DNA from: SVTX01 sp964567085
Lineage (GTDB): Bacteria; Bacillota; Clostridia; Oscillospirales; CAG-272
Reading direction: 5' to 3'
DNA: 15,683 nt
Assembly (NCBI GenBank): GCA_964567085.1
Contig: CAZMKU010000030.1
Span: 1-15,683 of the forward strand
Shown here: in pieces, positions 8,549 through 15,620 of the stretch
Position numbering within the stretch: position 1 is the first letter of the stretch
Layout: every line of letters begins with the position of its first letter
Notes under the pieces: model-generated
What the model was told of the DNA's origin: nothing
Databases searched by the model: none
Seen by the model: only the letters and a program-made list of their open reading frames with translations
Position numbers and translations under genes: made by a program

Positions 8549-8590
8549 TGCCGAATAAACACCTTATCGGGCGGAGTCCACCCGATAAGG
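8549..8590 (-). terminator. Strong intercistronic hairpin between glgD and glgA (terminator- or attenuator-like)
   Basis: A perfect 10-bp inverted repeat, CCTTATCGGG and CCCGATAAGG (8562-8571 and 8581-8590), has a 9-base loop. In the minus-strand RNA the loop can pair further (U-G, G-C, G-C), giving about 13 pairs with a three-base loop. It is followed by UGUUUAUUC, a broken U-tract. It starts 19 bases after the glgD stop. Possible roles are partial termination, protection of the upstream glgBCD mRNA from 3' decay, or a processing site. The interrupted U-tract argues against full termination, and no promoter for glgA is obvious downstream of it. Confidence 0.55.
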
Positions 8591-8608
8591 AAATATTATT
8601 ATATCGAC

Positions 8609-9742
8609 TTAAACAGTCATCTTTTTACCAATATAGAAAGGCATACTCTCGTGTCCCGAGAGGATTCTGCCGTCCTTTATGGTTACGTTCTTGTCAGCAA
8701 CCACACAGTTAAGGCTCGCGCCGTCGCAAACGTAGGTGTCCTGGAACAGAATGGAATTCTTGACTACTGCTCCGCGTCCAACCTTTACTCCACGGAAGAT
8801 GATAGAATTCTCAACCGTGCCCTCGATAATGCATCCGTCGGCAACGACCGAGTTCTTGACCGACGCGCCATCGCAATAGCGTGTGGGGGCGGAATTACGA
8901 ACCTTAGTCAAAATAGGATGATTCTTTACGCCAAAGAGCCCCTCTCTCGCCTCCGAGCCGAGAAGCTTCATCGAGCTTGAGAAATATTCCTCCATAGAGC
9001 CGATATGGTCGTACCAGCCCTCAAAGTCATAAACTCTGAAATCGGAATCCTTCATATTGCGGATAACGACGTCATAAAGGAAGCTCGTATATCCGTGGGC
9101 TATCGCGTCCTGAATGGTATTGAGAAGATAAGCTCTCTTCATAACCATAATATTCGTATAAACGCGGCAAGCTCCGTCAAACGTCTTTCTCTCGGTAAAA
9201 TCAATAATTCTGCCGTTCTCATCCGCCTCGATCACGGGAAGCTTCTGTGGAGAGGTATATCCCGTAAGATCGCTCTTCTTGGTTACGAACGTGATCTCCG
9301 CTCCGCTCTCGATATGCGCCTTGATGACCTTCTGCAGATCAATATTACAAATAATATCGCAGTCGGACATAACGACATATTCCTCGTTACAACGGGAAAG
9401 GAAATTAACCGCGCCGATAAGCGCTTCGAGTCTGGAGGACTGAATTCTGCCCACCCCCGTGTTTGCAAACGCGGTAATGTTGGGCGGAAGCAGCTTAATG
9501 CCGCCCGAGCGTCTTGCGAGATCCCAGTCCTTACCCGTTTCAAGATGGTCGAGAAGCGACTGATAATTATTGTGAGTAAGTATGCCGACCTTGATAATAT
9601 CGGAGTTTACCATATTCGAGAGCATAAAGTCGATCAGTCTGTACCTGCCGCCGAAAGGAATACTTGCGGTGGTTCTCAGTCTCGTAAGCTCGGGAATACT
9701 GTTATCGTGAATGTTAGTAAATATTAAGCCTACTGCCGTCAT
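8609..9742 (-). CDS. glgD: ADP-glucose pyrophosphorylase, GlgD-type (regulatory) subunit
   Basis: A GlgC paralogue that in Bacillota pairs with GlgC and raises ADP-glucose synthesis. In this 377-residue protein the N-terminal catalytic loop GGQGSRL of GlgC is missing; the protein starts MTAVGLIFTNIHDNSIPEL instead. The nucleotidyltransferase fold is still visible: TTASIPFGGRYRLIDF (24-39), LSNMVNSDI (41-49), YVVMSDCDII (122-131) in place of SGDHIY, and FTERK (182-186) in place of FTEKP. From about 285 to 365 there is a left-handed beta-helix of hexapeptide-like repeats. These differences identify it as GlgD rather than a second GlgC. Its start is supported by a strong AGGAGG at about 8 bases, lying in the 17-bp gap after glgC. 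That tight spacing suggests translational coupling and near-equal amounts of the two subunits. Confidence 0.95.
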   Translation of the reverse strand: MTAVGLIFTNIHDNSIPELTRLRTTASIPFGGRYRLIDFMLSNMVNSDIIKVGILTHNNYQSLLDHLETGKDWDLARRSGGIKLLPPNITAFANTGVGRIQSSRLEALIGAVNFLSRCNEEYVVMSDCDIICNIDLQKVIKAHIESGAEITFVTKKSDLTGYTSPQKLPVIEADENGRIIDFTERKTFDGACRVYTNIMVMKRAYLLNTIQDAIAHGYTSFLYDVVIRNMKDSDFRVYDFEGWYDHIGSMEEYFSSSMKLLGSEAREGLFGVKNHPILTKVRNSAPTRYCDGASVKNSVVADGCIIEGTVENSIIFRGVKVGRGAVVKNSILFQDTYVCDGASLNCVVADKNVTIKDGRILSGHESMPFYIGKKMTV

Positions 9743-9750
9743 TATTCTGT

Positions 9751-9758
9751 CCTCCTCT
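9751..9758 (-). promoter_or_regulatory. Strong ribosome binding site of glgD
   Basis: AGAGGAGG on the minus strand, 8 bases from the glgD ATG. It sits entirely in the 17-bp glgC-glgD gap, so ribosomes terminating on glgC would be next to it. It is one of the best Shine-Dalgarno matches in the operon. Confidence 0.85.
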
Positions 9759-9759
9759 T

Positions 9760-10944
9760 TTATTCCTCGGAGATCATAGCGCCTGCGGGAACTACCTCGC
9801 CCGCGCCGATCTTCACGTCTTCGCCTATAACCGCGATCTCCACGCCGTCAGCCTTCTCCGAGCCGACGGTTGAACCGTCACCGATGGTAACGCCCGTATC
9901 AATAATGGAATAGTTTACAACCGCTCCCTCACCGATAACCGTATCACCCATAAGCACGCTATCGCAAACGTACGCGCCGCGGCATACCCTTACTCCCGCG
10001 CCTATAACACAGTTCTTAACCGTTCCGTAAATTTCGCAGCCCTCGGTGATATAGCTGTTTTCAACCACAGCGTCAGGTCCTACGAACTGCGGTCCGCCCG
10101 CGGAATGTCGGGAGAAGATCCTCCACTTGTTATCGCCAAGATCGAGAACGGGATTCTTACCGAGAAGGTCCATATTAGCCTCCCAGAGAGAAGAAATAGT
10201 TCCAACGTCCTTCCAATAGCCGTCAAACGAGTAAGCGAACATCTTCTCGCCCGCGACGAGCATATTGGGAATAATGTTCTTGCCGAAGTCGTTGGCAGAG
10301 CCCTCGGTCGCCTCATCAGCCTCGAGATACGCGCGAAGCTTATCCGCGTTGAATATGTAAATACCCATCGAAGCCTTCGTGGAATCGGGATTCTTGGGCT
10401 TTTCGGTAAACTTGTAGATCGAGCCGTCGTCGTTCGTGCTCATAATACCGAATCTTGACGCCTCCTCGATCGGAACGTCGAGAACCGCAATAGTACAGTC
10501 AGCGCCCTTCTCCTTGTGGTATTTGAGCATTTTCGCGTAGTCCATCTTATAAATGTGGTCGCCCGATAAAATAAGAACGTAGTCGGGGTCGTATCTGTTG
10601 ATAAATTCAAGGTTCTGATAGATCGCATTTGCCGTTCCCTTATACCAGTCGGCAGAATTCTGACCTTGATAAGGAGGGAGAATGTTTACACCGCCGTAAA
10701 TGCGGTCGAGGTCCCACGGCTGACCGTTGCCTATGTACTCGTTGAGCACGAGCGGACGGTACTGGGTGGGAACACCAATAGCGTCAATTCCCGAGTTTAC
10801 ACAGTTTGAAAGCGGGAAGTCGATGATTCGATATTTTCCGCCAAAGGGTACTGCGGGCTTTGCTGTTTTCTTGGTAAGCGCATATAGTCTTGAGCCTTGG
10901 CCGCCTGCGAGCAGCATGGCGACACATTCTTTTTTCTTAAACAT
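9760..10944 (-). CDS. glgC: Glucose-1-phosphate adenylyltransferase, catalytic subunit
   Basis: Makes ADP-glucose and pyrophosphate from ATP and glucose-1-phosphate, the committed step of bacterial glycogen synthesis. The 394 residues carry the nucleotidyltransferase signature LLAGGQGSRL (11-20), KPAVPFGGKYRIIDFPLSN (29-47), PYQGQNSADWYKGTANAI (91-108), the metal and catalytic stretch SGDHIYKMDY (127-136), the glucose-1-phosphate-binding FTEKP with Lys182, and DGYWKDVGT (241-249). A left-handed beta-helix domain fills residues about 290-385. All catalytic features missing from GlgD are present here. The start is supported by AGGAGAGG 5-10 bases upstream. It is the second gene of the operon, 48 bp after glgB. 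That gap contains four CAAATA repeats directly before the ribosome binding site. Confidence 0.98.
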   Translation of the reverse strand: MFKKKECVAMLLAGGQGSRLYALTKKTAKPAVPFGGKYRIIDFPLSNCVNSGIDAIGVPTQYRPLVLNEYIGNGQPWDLDRIYGGVNILPPYQGQNSADWYKGTANAIYQNLEFINRYDPDYVLILSGDHIYKMDYAKMLKYHKEKGADCTIAVLDVPIEEASRFGIMSTNDDGSIYKFTEKPKNPDSTKASMGIYIFNADKLRAYLEADEATEGSANDFGKNIIPNMLVAGEKMFAYSFDGYWKDVGTISSLWEANMDLLGKNPVLDLGDNKWRIFSRHSAGGPQFVGPDAVVENSYITEGCEIYGTVKNCVIGAGVRVCRGAYVCDSVLMGDTVIGEGAVVNYSIIDTGVTIGDGSTVGSEKADGVEIAVIGEDVKIGAGEVVPAGAMISEE

Positions 10945-10960
10945 AAAACCTCTCCTTTTG

Positions 10961-10984
10961 TATTTGTATTTGTATTTGTATTTG
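10961..10984 (-). repeat. Hexanucleotide tandem repeat, (CAAATA)x4 in the mRNA sense
   Basis: The plus strand shows four exact TATTTG units in a row, flanked by imperfect units (CTTTTG before, AATTTA after). In the transcript the repeat lies between the glgB stop (10993) and the glgC ribosome binding site. It is unstructured and A-rich, so it could act as a translation-enhancing standby region. Copy-number change by slippage would alter the glgB-glgC spacing in steps of six bases. Confidence 0.9.
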
Positions 10985-10992
10985 AATTTAAA

Positions 10993-12900
10993 TTATTTAC
11001 TGTTTTTCTGAGCCTTGCGCGTACAGCGTACGATTACCGCGCCCATAGGCGGCACTCGCATACGGATAAAGTAAGGATGACCGAAGTCCTCGCAGCTCTC
11101 CGCCTTGAATTTCGCGCCCTTATTCGTAACACCGCTGCCGCCGTATCTCTCGTCGTCGGAATTGAATATCTCCTCGTACGTTCCCGCCGAGTCAAGTCCG
11201 AGATAATAGTCCTCGCACGGATTGGGCATAAAGTTCAGGATCACCTGAAGCTTTTTACCGCAAGCGTCAATTCTCTCGAACGCGATAATGCTCTGCTCCT
11301 TGTTGTTTACGTCTATCCAATTAAAGCCGTCCCACGAGGAATCACACTGCCAAAGCTCAGGACGCGTGAGATACAGATTATTGAGCTCCGCGCAATAAAG
11401 CTGGAACTTGGCGTGCATATCGTAATCGAGCATAAACCATTCGACGCTTTTATTGTAATTCCATTCGGCAAACTGCGCTATCTCGTTACTCATAAAGGTG
11501 AGCTTCTTACCTGGATGCGTCATCTGCCATGCGTAGAACGCTCTCGCTCCCGCAAATTTATTCCAATAATCGCCGGGGTTCTTGTCAAGGAAGGATTTCT
11601 TTCCGTGAACCACCTCGTCGTGCGATATGGGAAGCACGTATTTTTCATTGAAGGCGTAGCACAGCGGGAAGGTCAGCTTTTCGTGATGATACCTTCTGTA
11701 AACGGGCTCCTCCTTGACGTATGCAAGGGTGTCGTTCATCCAGCCCATATTCCACTTCATATCAAAGCCAAGACCGTTCTCCCCCTCAAAGGAAGTGATA
11801 CCGTTCCACGCGCTTGATTCCTCAGCTATCATAAGCACGTCGGGATATTCCCTCTTCATCGTGCCGTTAAGCTTTTTGAAAAAAGCTATCGCCTCAAGGC
11901 ATCTGTTGTCGCCGTAGACGTTGGGCAGCCATTCGCCGTCATCCTTATCGAAGTCAAGATAGAGCATCGAGGACACCGCGTCAACACGCAGTCCGTCTAT
12001 ATGATATTTATCCGCCCAATATATCGCGTTGGAAATAAGGAAGGACTGAACCTCCTCTCGACCGAGGTCGAACTTTCTCGTTCCCCATATCTTGTGCTCC
12101 TGTCTGTCCCAGCCCTGATATTCGTAAAGGGGCTGACCGTCAAACTCGTAAAGACCGAATTCATCCTTTGGAAAATGCGCGGGTACCCAGTCAAGGATAA
12201 CGCCTATCCCCGCCTGATGCATTGAGTCCACGAACTCCATAAATTCCGTAGGAGCTCCGTATCTTCCCGTCGGCGCAAAATATCCACAGACCTGATAGCC
12301 CCACGAGCCGTCAAAGGGATGCTCGGACACAGGCATAAGCTCAATATGGGTATACCCCATCTCCTTTACGTAAGGAGCAAGCTCGTCCGCAAGCTCGGCG
12401 TAGGTGTAGTACGAGCCGTCGTCGTGACGCTTCCAAGAGCCCATATGGATCTCGTAAACATTCATAGGCTGATTATATGCCGCGCCGTCGAAAAGTCTCT
12501 TTCTGTGGTTGAGCCAGCCGCGGTCGTTCCATTTATAGCCGTCTATATCGCAAATGATCGAGGCTGCCGTCGGAGGCGCGTCCATACGGTATCCGTAGGG
12601 GTCGGACTTGAACACCTCTTTACCCGAATTTATAAATTTGTACTTATAACGCGAGCCCTCCTCGACAAGCTCTCGGTCGATCGCTATCTCCCAGAGGCCC
12701 GCTCTCGTAATTTTGGTCATCTTATGCTCGTGCGACCAGTTATTGAAGTCTCCAACCACATACGCCTCGTCGGCATTGGGAGCCCAGACCTTGAAAATAT
12801 ACTTATTTCCGTACGCGTGGCAGCCCATATATTCATACGCCCTGCACGCCGTACCTGTGTGGAAATAATAATCATCCGCCAAGCAGTCTCTTTTAAGCAT
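10993..12900 (-). CDS. glgB: 1,4-alpha-glucan branching enzyme (GH13)
   Basis: Forms alpha-1,6 branches in the glucan made by GlgA. In the 635-residue protein the N-terminal CBM48-type module covers about residues 12-125 (YYFHTGTACRAYEYMGCH, then FKVWAPNADEAYVVGDFNNW). The GH13 barrel begins at NVYEIHMGSW (147-156). The conserved regions are DWVPAHF (237-243), GLRVDAVSSM with nucleophile Asp307, MIAEESSAW with acid/base Glu360, and PISHDEVVHGKKS with Asp428. YLDFDKDDGEWLPN (314-327) and WNMGWMNDTL (383-392) are specific for branching enzymes. The usual FMGNEF motif is FMSNEI (469-474), a modest deviation. The start has AAAGGGGG 8 bases upstream. It is the first gene after a consensus promoter, with a predicted 5' leader of roughly 55 bases. 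Confidence 0.97.
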   Translation of the reverse strand: MLKRDCLADDYYFHTGTACRAYEYMGCHAYGNKYIFKVWAPNADEAYVVGDFNNWSHEHKMTKITRAGLWEIAIDRELVEEGSRYKYKFINSGKEVFKSDPYGYRMDAPPTAASIICDIDGYKWNDRGWLNHRKRLFDGAAYNQPMNVYEIHMGSWKRHDDGSYYTYAELADELAPYVKEMGYTHIELMPVSEHPFDGSWGYQVCGYFAPTGRYGAPTEFMEFVDSMHQAGIGVILDWVPAHFPKDEFGLYEFDGQPLYEYQGWDRQEHKIWGTRKFDLGREEVQSFLISNAIYWADKYHIDGLRVDAVSSMLYLDFDKDDGEWLPNVYGDNRCLEAIAFFKKLNGTMKREYPDVLMIAEESSAWNGITSFEGENGLGFDMKWNMGWMNDTLAYVKEEPVYRRYHHEKLTFPLCYAFNEKYVLPISHDEVVHGKKSFLDKNPGDYWNKFAGARAFYAWQMTHPGKKLTFMSNEIAQFAEWNYNKSVEWFMLDYDMHAKFQLYCAELNNLYLTRPELWQCDSSWDGFNWIDVNNKEQSIIAFERIDACGKKLQVILNFMPNPCEDYYLGLDSAGTYEEIFNSDDERYGGSGVTNKGAKFKAESCEDFGHPYFIRMRVPPMGAVIVRCTRKAQKNSK

Positions 12901-12960
12901 CTGATGCGCCCCCTTTTTGTGATAAATTTATAATAAAAATCAATGCTTTTCCCAACCATA

Positions 12961-12989
12961 ATTATAGCACAAATCCCTTGTCGTGTCAA
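12961..12989 (-). promoter_or_regulatory. Promoter of the glycogen operon (perfect sigma-A consensus)
   Basis: On the minus strand TTGACA (12989-12984) is followed after exactly 17 bases by TATAAT (12966-12961), with TG-C directly before the -10 box (extended -10). Transcription should start near 12954, giving a leader of about 55 bases before the glgB ATG. The perfect match predicts high activity unless it is repressed. Confidence 0.9.
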
Positions 12990-13180
12990 CAGAAGCTCCT
13001 GCCTAATTTTCCAATTATTTCTAAATTTTTCACGGTTTTTTGCATTTTCCGCAATATGCACAAAATACACCTCGCGCAATTGTTTATTTTTTCACACTTC
13101 ATTTTCGCGCCGCGGGGGACGTGTAAAAGCTCTCCCTTTTCAAATCACTCCTTCGAGCGGCTTTATACGCTCTTTTTCTC

Positions 13181-13209
13181 TTGACAAAGGCGCATACTTT
13201 TGTTATAAT
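13181..13209 (+). promoter_or_regulatory. Promoter of holB-ricT (perfect sigma-A consensus)
   Basis: TTGACA (13181-13186), a 17-base spacer, and TATAAT (13204-13209) preceded by TG-T, an extended -10. The predicted start point is near 13216, about 43 bases before the holB ATG. The -35 box also contains a TTG that could be mistaken for the start of holB. Confidence 0.9.
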
Positions 13210-13241
13210 ATATATTGGTGTATTATTTGCATACTCAACAT

Positions 13242-13248
13242 GGGAGGA
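13242..13248 (+). promoter_or_regulatory. Ribosome binding site that sets the holB start
   Basis: GGGAGGA lies 10 bases before the ATG at 13259. It supports that ATG over the in-frame TTG at 13181, which is inside the promoter and would not be transcribed. Confidence 0.85.
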
Positions 13249-13258
13249 CGGGCTCACA

Positions 13259-14284
13259 ATGAAGCGTTATTTTAACAACTTAATCGGCAACGCTTCTATA
13301 AAGGAGCGTCTTTCGGGCGATATTGAGTGCGGTCGGGTTTCCCACGCATTTATCCTCGAGGGTGAGGAGGGCTCGGGCAGACACACTCTTGCTCGGCAGC
13401 TTGCGGCGGCGCTCTCCTGCGACGCGCAGGGCGACATTGTTCCCTGCGGAAAATGCGCCGACTGTCAGAGGATCCTCGCCTCCAAATCTCCCGACGTAAT
13501 AAATCTCGGTCTTGTGGACGATAAGGTGACTATCGGCATTGACACGGCGCGCTTTATCAAGGGCGATATCAATATAACCCCACACAGTCTCCCCATAAAA
13601 ATGTATATTATCGAGGACGCCGATAAAATGACTGTTCAGGCTCAAAACGCTCTGCTCCTGTCCCTTGAAGAGCCTCCCGAGTACGTAATTTTCGTTTTGC
13701 TTTGCTCGGACAGCTCAGCCCTCCTTGAAACGATAAGAAGCCGCGCTCCCCTGCTTCGTTTGGGAAGGATCTCAAACGCGGAGATCGGGAAATATCTTCT
13801 TGAGAATTACAAAAAAGCGCGTGAAATAAGGGACGGCTCATACGATGAATTTGAGGAGCTTATAATCTCAAGCAGAGGAACTGTCGGCAAGGCAATCTCG
13901 CTTCTCGACGACAGAGAAAGAAGGAGGGTATTCTCCGAGCGAGCGATCGCAAAGGAGTTCATTGAGCTTTCACTTTCGCGCTCAAAGATAAGGCTCTTCG
14001 ATATGATGGCTTCCCTTGGAAAGAAAAGGGCCGAGATATGCTCGAGGCTTACCACGGTAAAATGCGCTCTGCGCGACCTCATACTTCTGAAAAAAGCCGA
14101 CTCCCCCGAGCTTGTTTTTTACAGTAACACAGACGAGGCCTGCGAGCTTTCCGCAAGATTCACGCTTGAGCGGCTTATGGATATGTACTCCGCGATAAAT
14201 ACGGCAATTGACGACCTTCGCGCAAATTCAAACGTAAGGCTCACGCTTCTTTCAATGATATACTCCTGCAGGCTTGCAGACTAA
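13259..14284 (+). CDS. holB: DNA polymerase III delta-prime subunit
   Basis: Clamp-loader subunit that helps the DnaX complex place the sliding clamp on DNA. The chosen ATG at 13259 gives 341 residues, a normal length. The in-frame extension to 13181 is rejected because it begins in the -35 box. Visible features: HAFILEGEEGSGRHTLARQLA (29-49), a P-loop-like stretch with Arg41 where active AAA+ proteins have Lys (delta-prime does not need ATPase activity); a four-cysteine zinc module at Cys54, Cys63, Cys66 and Cys69; a Walker-B-like MYIIEDADKM (115-124); LLLSLEEPP (132-140); and TIRSRAP (158-164), which keeps the arginine of the SRC motif but has Ala for Cys. The C-terminal part is helical and divergent, as usual. 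It is first in a plus-strand unit with ricT 129 bp downstream; holB next to ricT is also seen in B. subtilis. Confidence 0.93.
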   Translation: MKRYFNNLIGNASIKERLSGDIECGRVSHAFILEGEEGSGRHTLARQLAAALSCDAQGDIVPCGKCADCQRILASKSPDVINLGLVDDKVTIGIDTARFIKGDINITPHSLPIKMYIIEDADKMTVQAQNALLLSLEEPPEYVIFVLLCSDSSALLETIRSRAPLLRLGRISNAEIGKYLLENYKKAREIRDGSYDEFEELIISSRGTVGKAISLLDDRERRRVFSERAIAKEFIELSLSRSKIRLFDMMASLGKKRAEICSRLTTVKCALRDLILLKKADSPELVFYSNTDEACELSARFTLERLMDMYSAINTAIDDLRANSNVRLTLLSMIYSCRLAD

Positions 14285-14312
14285 AGAAAGATTTACGTAA
14301 GAGGCGCTTTCC

Positions 14313-14334
14313 GTTGATAAACAAATCAACTTTT
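14313..14334 (+). terminator. Weak hairpin with short T-run between holB and ricT
   Basis: GTTGAT and ATCAAC (14313-14318 and 14325-14330) pair across a 6-base loop and are followed by TTTT. The stem is short and AT-rich, so it would at most reduce transcription into ricT. No clear promoter lies between it and ricT. The rest of the 129-bp gap shows nothing else except a small GC stem (GCCGC/GCGGC, 14384-14398) just before the ricT ribosome binding site. Confidence 0.3.
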
Positions 14335-14403
14335 GACGCGCTCAATTTGACTCTTCGCCAAAATTCATCAATAACTATTTGTGGCCGCCATAAGCGGCGG
14401 ATT

Positions 14404-14407
14404 GGAG
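14404..14407 (+). promoter_or_regulatory. Ribosome binding site that sets the ricT start
   Basis: GGAG, 6 bases before the ATG at 14414. The in-frame GTG at 14381 has no Shine-Dalgarno sequence and is next to a GCCGC/GCGGC stem, so the ATG is preferred. Confidence 0.7.
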
Positions 14408-14413
14408 ATCATT

Positions 14414-15532
14414 ATGAACAATCAGGAAAATAACAACAAAAATAATGGTAATTTCAAAAAGCACCCTTACTATAAAAAGAAAAACAAGCACCGCGGCAAC
14501 AAAAAACCGCAGGACAAGCAAAATGCCAACGAGGCTAACGCAAACGAGCTTGAAGCAGTCGCGAGCCGAACCTCCTTTGACACTCCGAGTGACACTATCT
14601 CCGCGGAAAAGCAGAATCTCACAGAGAGCGTAAGGTCGGATGACAGCACCGAGCAAGAGGAGAAATGCTGCCACGAGGAAGCTCCCGAGGTGGAGAGAAG
14701 CGAGGTTGCGGGCGTAAGATTCAAGGCCGGCGGCAAGGTTTATTACTTTGACAAGAACGGCTTTAGCCCCAAGGACGGCGATTACGTTATCGTTGACACC
14801 GCAAGAGGCGAGGAATTCGGTGAGGTTGCGTTTGCGACAAGAATGGTGCCCACATCAAGCCTTGTGCTCCCGCTCCGTTCGGTTCTTCGAATCGCGACTA
14901 ACGAGGACAAGCTTCATCACGAAGAAAACAAGAGAAAAGAAAAAGAGGCCTTTGGCATCTGCCTTGAAAAAATACAGAAGCACGAGCTTGATATGAAGCT
15001 CGTTGACGTTCAGTACACCTTTGATAACTCCAAGCTTCTCTTTTATTTCACCTCTGCGGGCAGAGTGGATTTCCGTGAGCTTGTAAAGGATCTCGCTTCG
15101 GTTTTCAAGACCAGGATCGAGCTTCGCCAGATCGGTATCCGCGACGAATCCAAGATCCTTGGCGGTCTGGGCGCGTGCGGCAGACCTCTTTGCTGCTCTA
15201 CGTTCCTCTCGGATTTCGTACAGGTTTCCATCAAGATGGCAAAGGAACAGAATCTCTCGCTCAACACGGGCAAGATCTCGGGCTGCTGCGGAAGACTTAT
15301 GTGCTGTCTTTCCTATGAATATCCCGTTTACGCCGAGGAGAGCGCAAAAACTCCTCCCGTTGATTCGGTTGTCAAGACTCCCGACGGCGTAGGCACGGTA
15401 ATTGAGATCTCTCCCCTGCTCGGCAACGTAAAGGTAAGACTCAACGACCACCCCGACCTTATGCCGAAAACATATAGACGAGACGACGTAAAGGTTATCT
15501 CAAGACCCAATTCCTCGCAGGAAGAAAAATAA
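14414..15532 (+). CDS. ricT: PSP1-domain protein, RicT/YaaT family, with a long polar N-terminal extension
   Basis: In B. subtilis RicT (YaaT) works with RicA and RicF in an Fe-S-containing complex that modulates RNase Y-dependent RNA maturation and affects sporulation, competence and biofilm. From ATG 14414 the protein has 372 residues. Residues 1 to about 95 are polar and probably disordered, rich in Asn and Lys at first and in Ser, Glu and Asp later. The PSP1 core starts near VAGVRFKAGGKVYYF (98-112) and includes GDYVIVDTARGEEFGEV (122-138). The cysteine clusters GACGRPLCC (253-261) and GCCGRLMCC (290-298) supply Cys255, 260, 261, 291, 292, 297 and 298, the likely Fe-S ligands. The B. subtilis protein is about 275 residues, so the extension explains the excess length. 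Position after holB supports the assignment. The ligand role here is inferred from the family. Confidence 0.93.
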   Translation: MNNQENNNKNNGNFKKHPYYKKKNKHRGNKKPQDKQNANEANANELEAVASRTSFDTPSDTISAEKQNLTESVRSDDSTEQEEKCCHEEAPEVERSEVAGVRFKAGGKVYYFDKNGFSPKDGDYVIVDTARGEEFGEVAFATRMVPTSSLVLPLRSVLRIATNEDKLHHEENKRKEKEAFGICLEKIQKHELDMKLVDVQYTFDNSKLLFYFTSAGRVDFRELVKDLASVFKTRIELRQIGIRDESKILGGLGACGRPLCCSTFLSDFVQVSIKMAKEQNLSLNTGKISGCCGRLMCCLSYEYPVYAEESAKTPPVDSVVKTPDGVGTVIEISPLLGNVKVRLNDHPDLMPKTYRRDDVKVISRPNSSQEEK

Positions 15533-15555
15533 TTTGAAAAATTTGCTCCAAACTG

Positions 15556-15584
15556 TTGAAATTGCAAAAAAAGTATGATACAAT
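15556..15584 (+). promoter_or_regulatory. Promoter of the ferredoxin gene
   Basis: TTGAAA (15556-15561), 17 bases, TACAAT (15579-15584) with TG-A before it (extended -10). Predicted start is near 15591. It gives the ferredoxin gene its own transcript about 24 bases after ricT ends. I see no terminator after ricT, so read-through may add to expression. Confidence 0.8.
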
Positions 15585-15620
15585 ATAGGAGCATAAATAA
15601 AAATACGGAGGTATTATATC

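Larger units (their letters stand above)
12901..13258. promoter_or_regulatory. Divergent regulatory region between the glycogen operon and holB
   Basis: This 358-bp gene-free stretch holds two outward-facing promoters whose -35 boxes are 191 bp apart. The centre is AT-rich and pyrimidine-rich on the plus strand. It holds an inverted pair TGCAT-N10-ATGCA (13041-13060), and in the glgB leader there is a 10-bp palindrome ATAAATTTAT (12922-12931); either could be an operator but both are weak. I found no acceptable CcpA (cre) site, riboswitch-like fold or small gene in it. Confidence 0.85.

Noticed and set aside
13121..13134. Possible CcpA (cre) site TGTAAAAGCTCTCC
   Set aside because: At least three mismatches to the consensus, including the central CG, and it is not symmetric.
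13181..13258. N-terminal extension of holB from a TTG at 13181
   Set aside because: The TTG is part of the TTGACA -35 box, upstream of the predicted transcription start; the ATG at 13259 has a good ribosome binding site and begins the conserved region.
14381..14413. GTG start adding 11 residues to RicT
   Set aside because: No Shine-Dalgarno sequence precedes it, and the ATG at 14414 has GGAG at 6 bases.
15533..15555. Terminator after ricT
   Set aside because: No stem of useful length is visible before the ferredoxin promoter; only scattered A and T runs.
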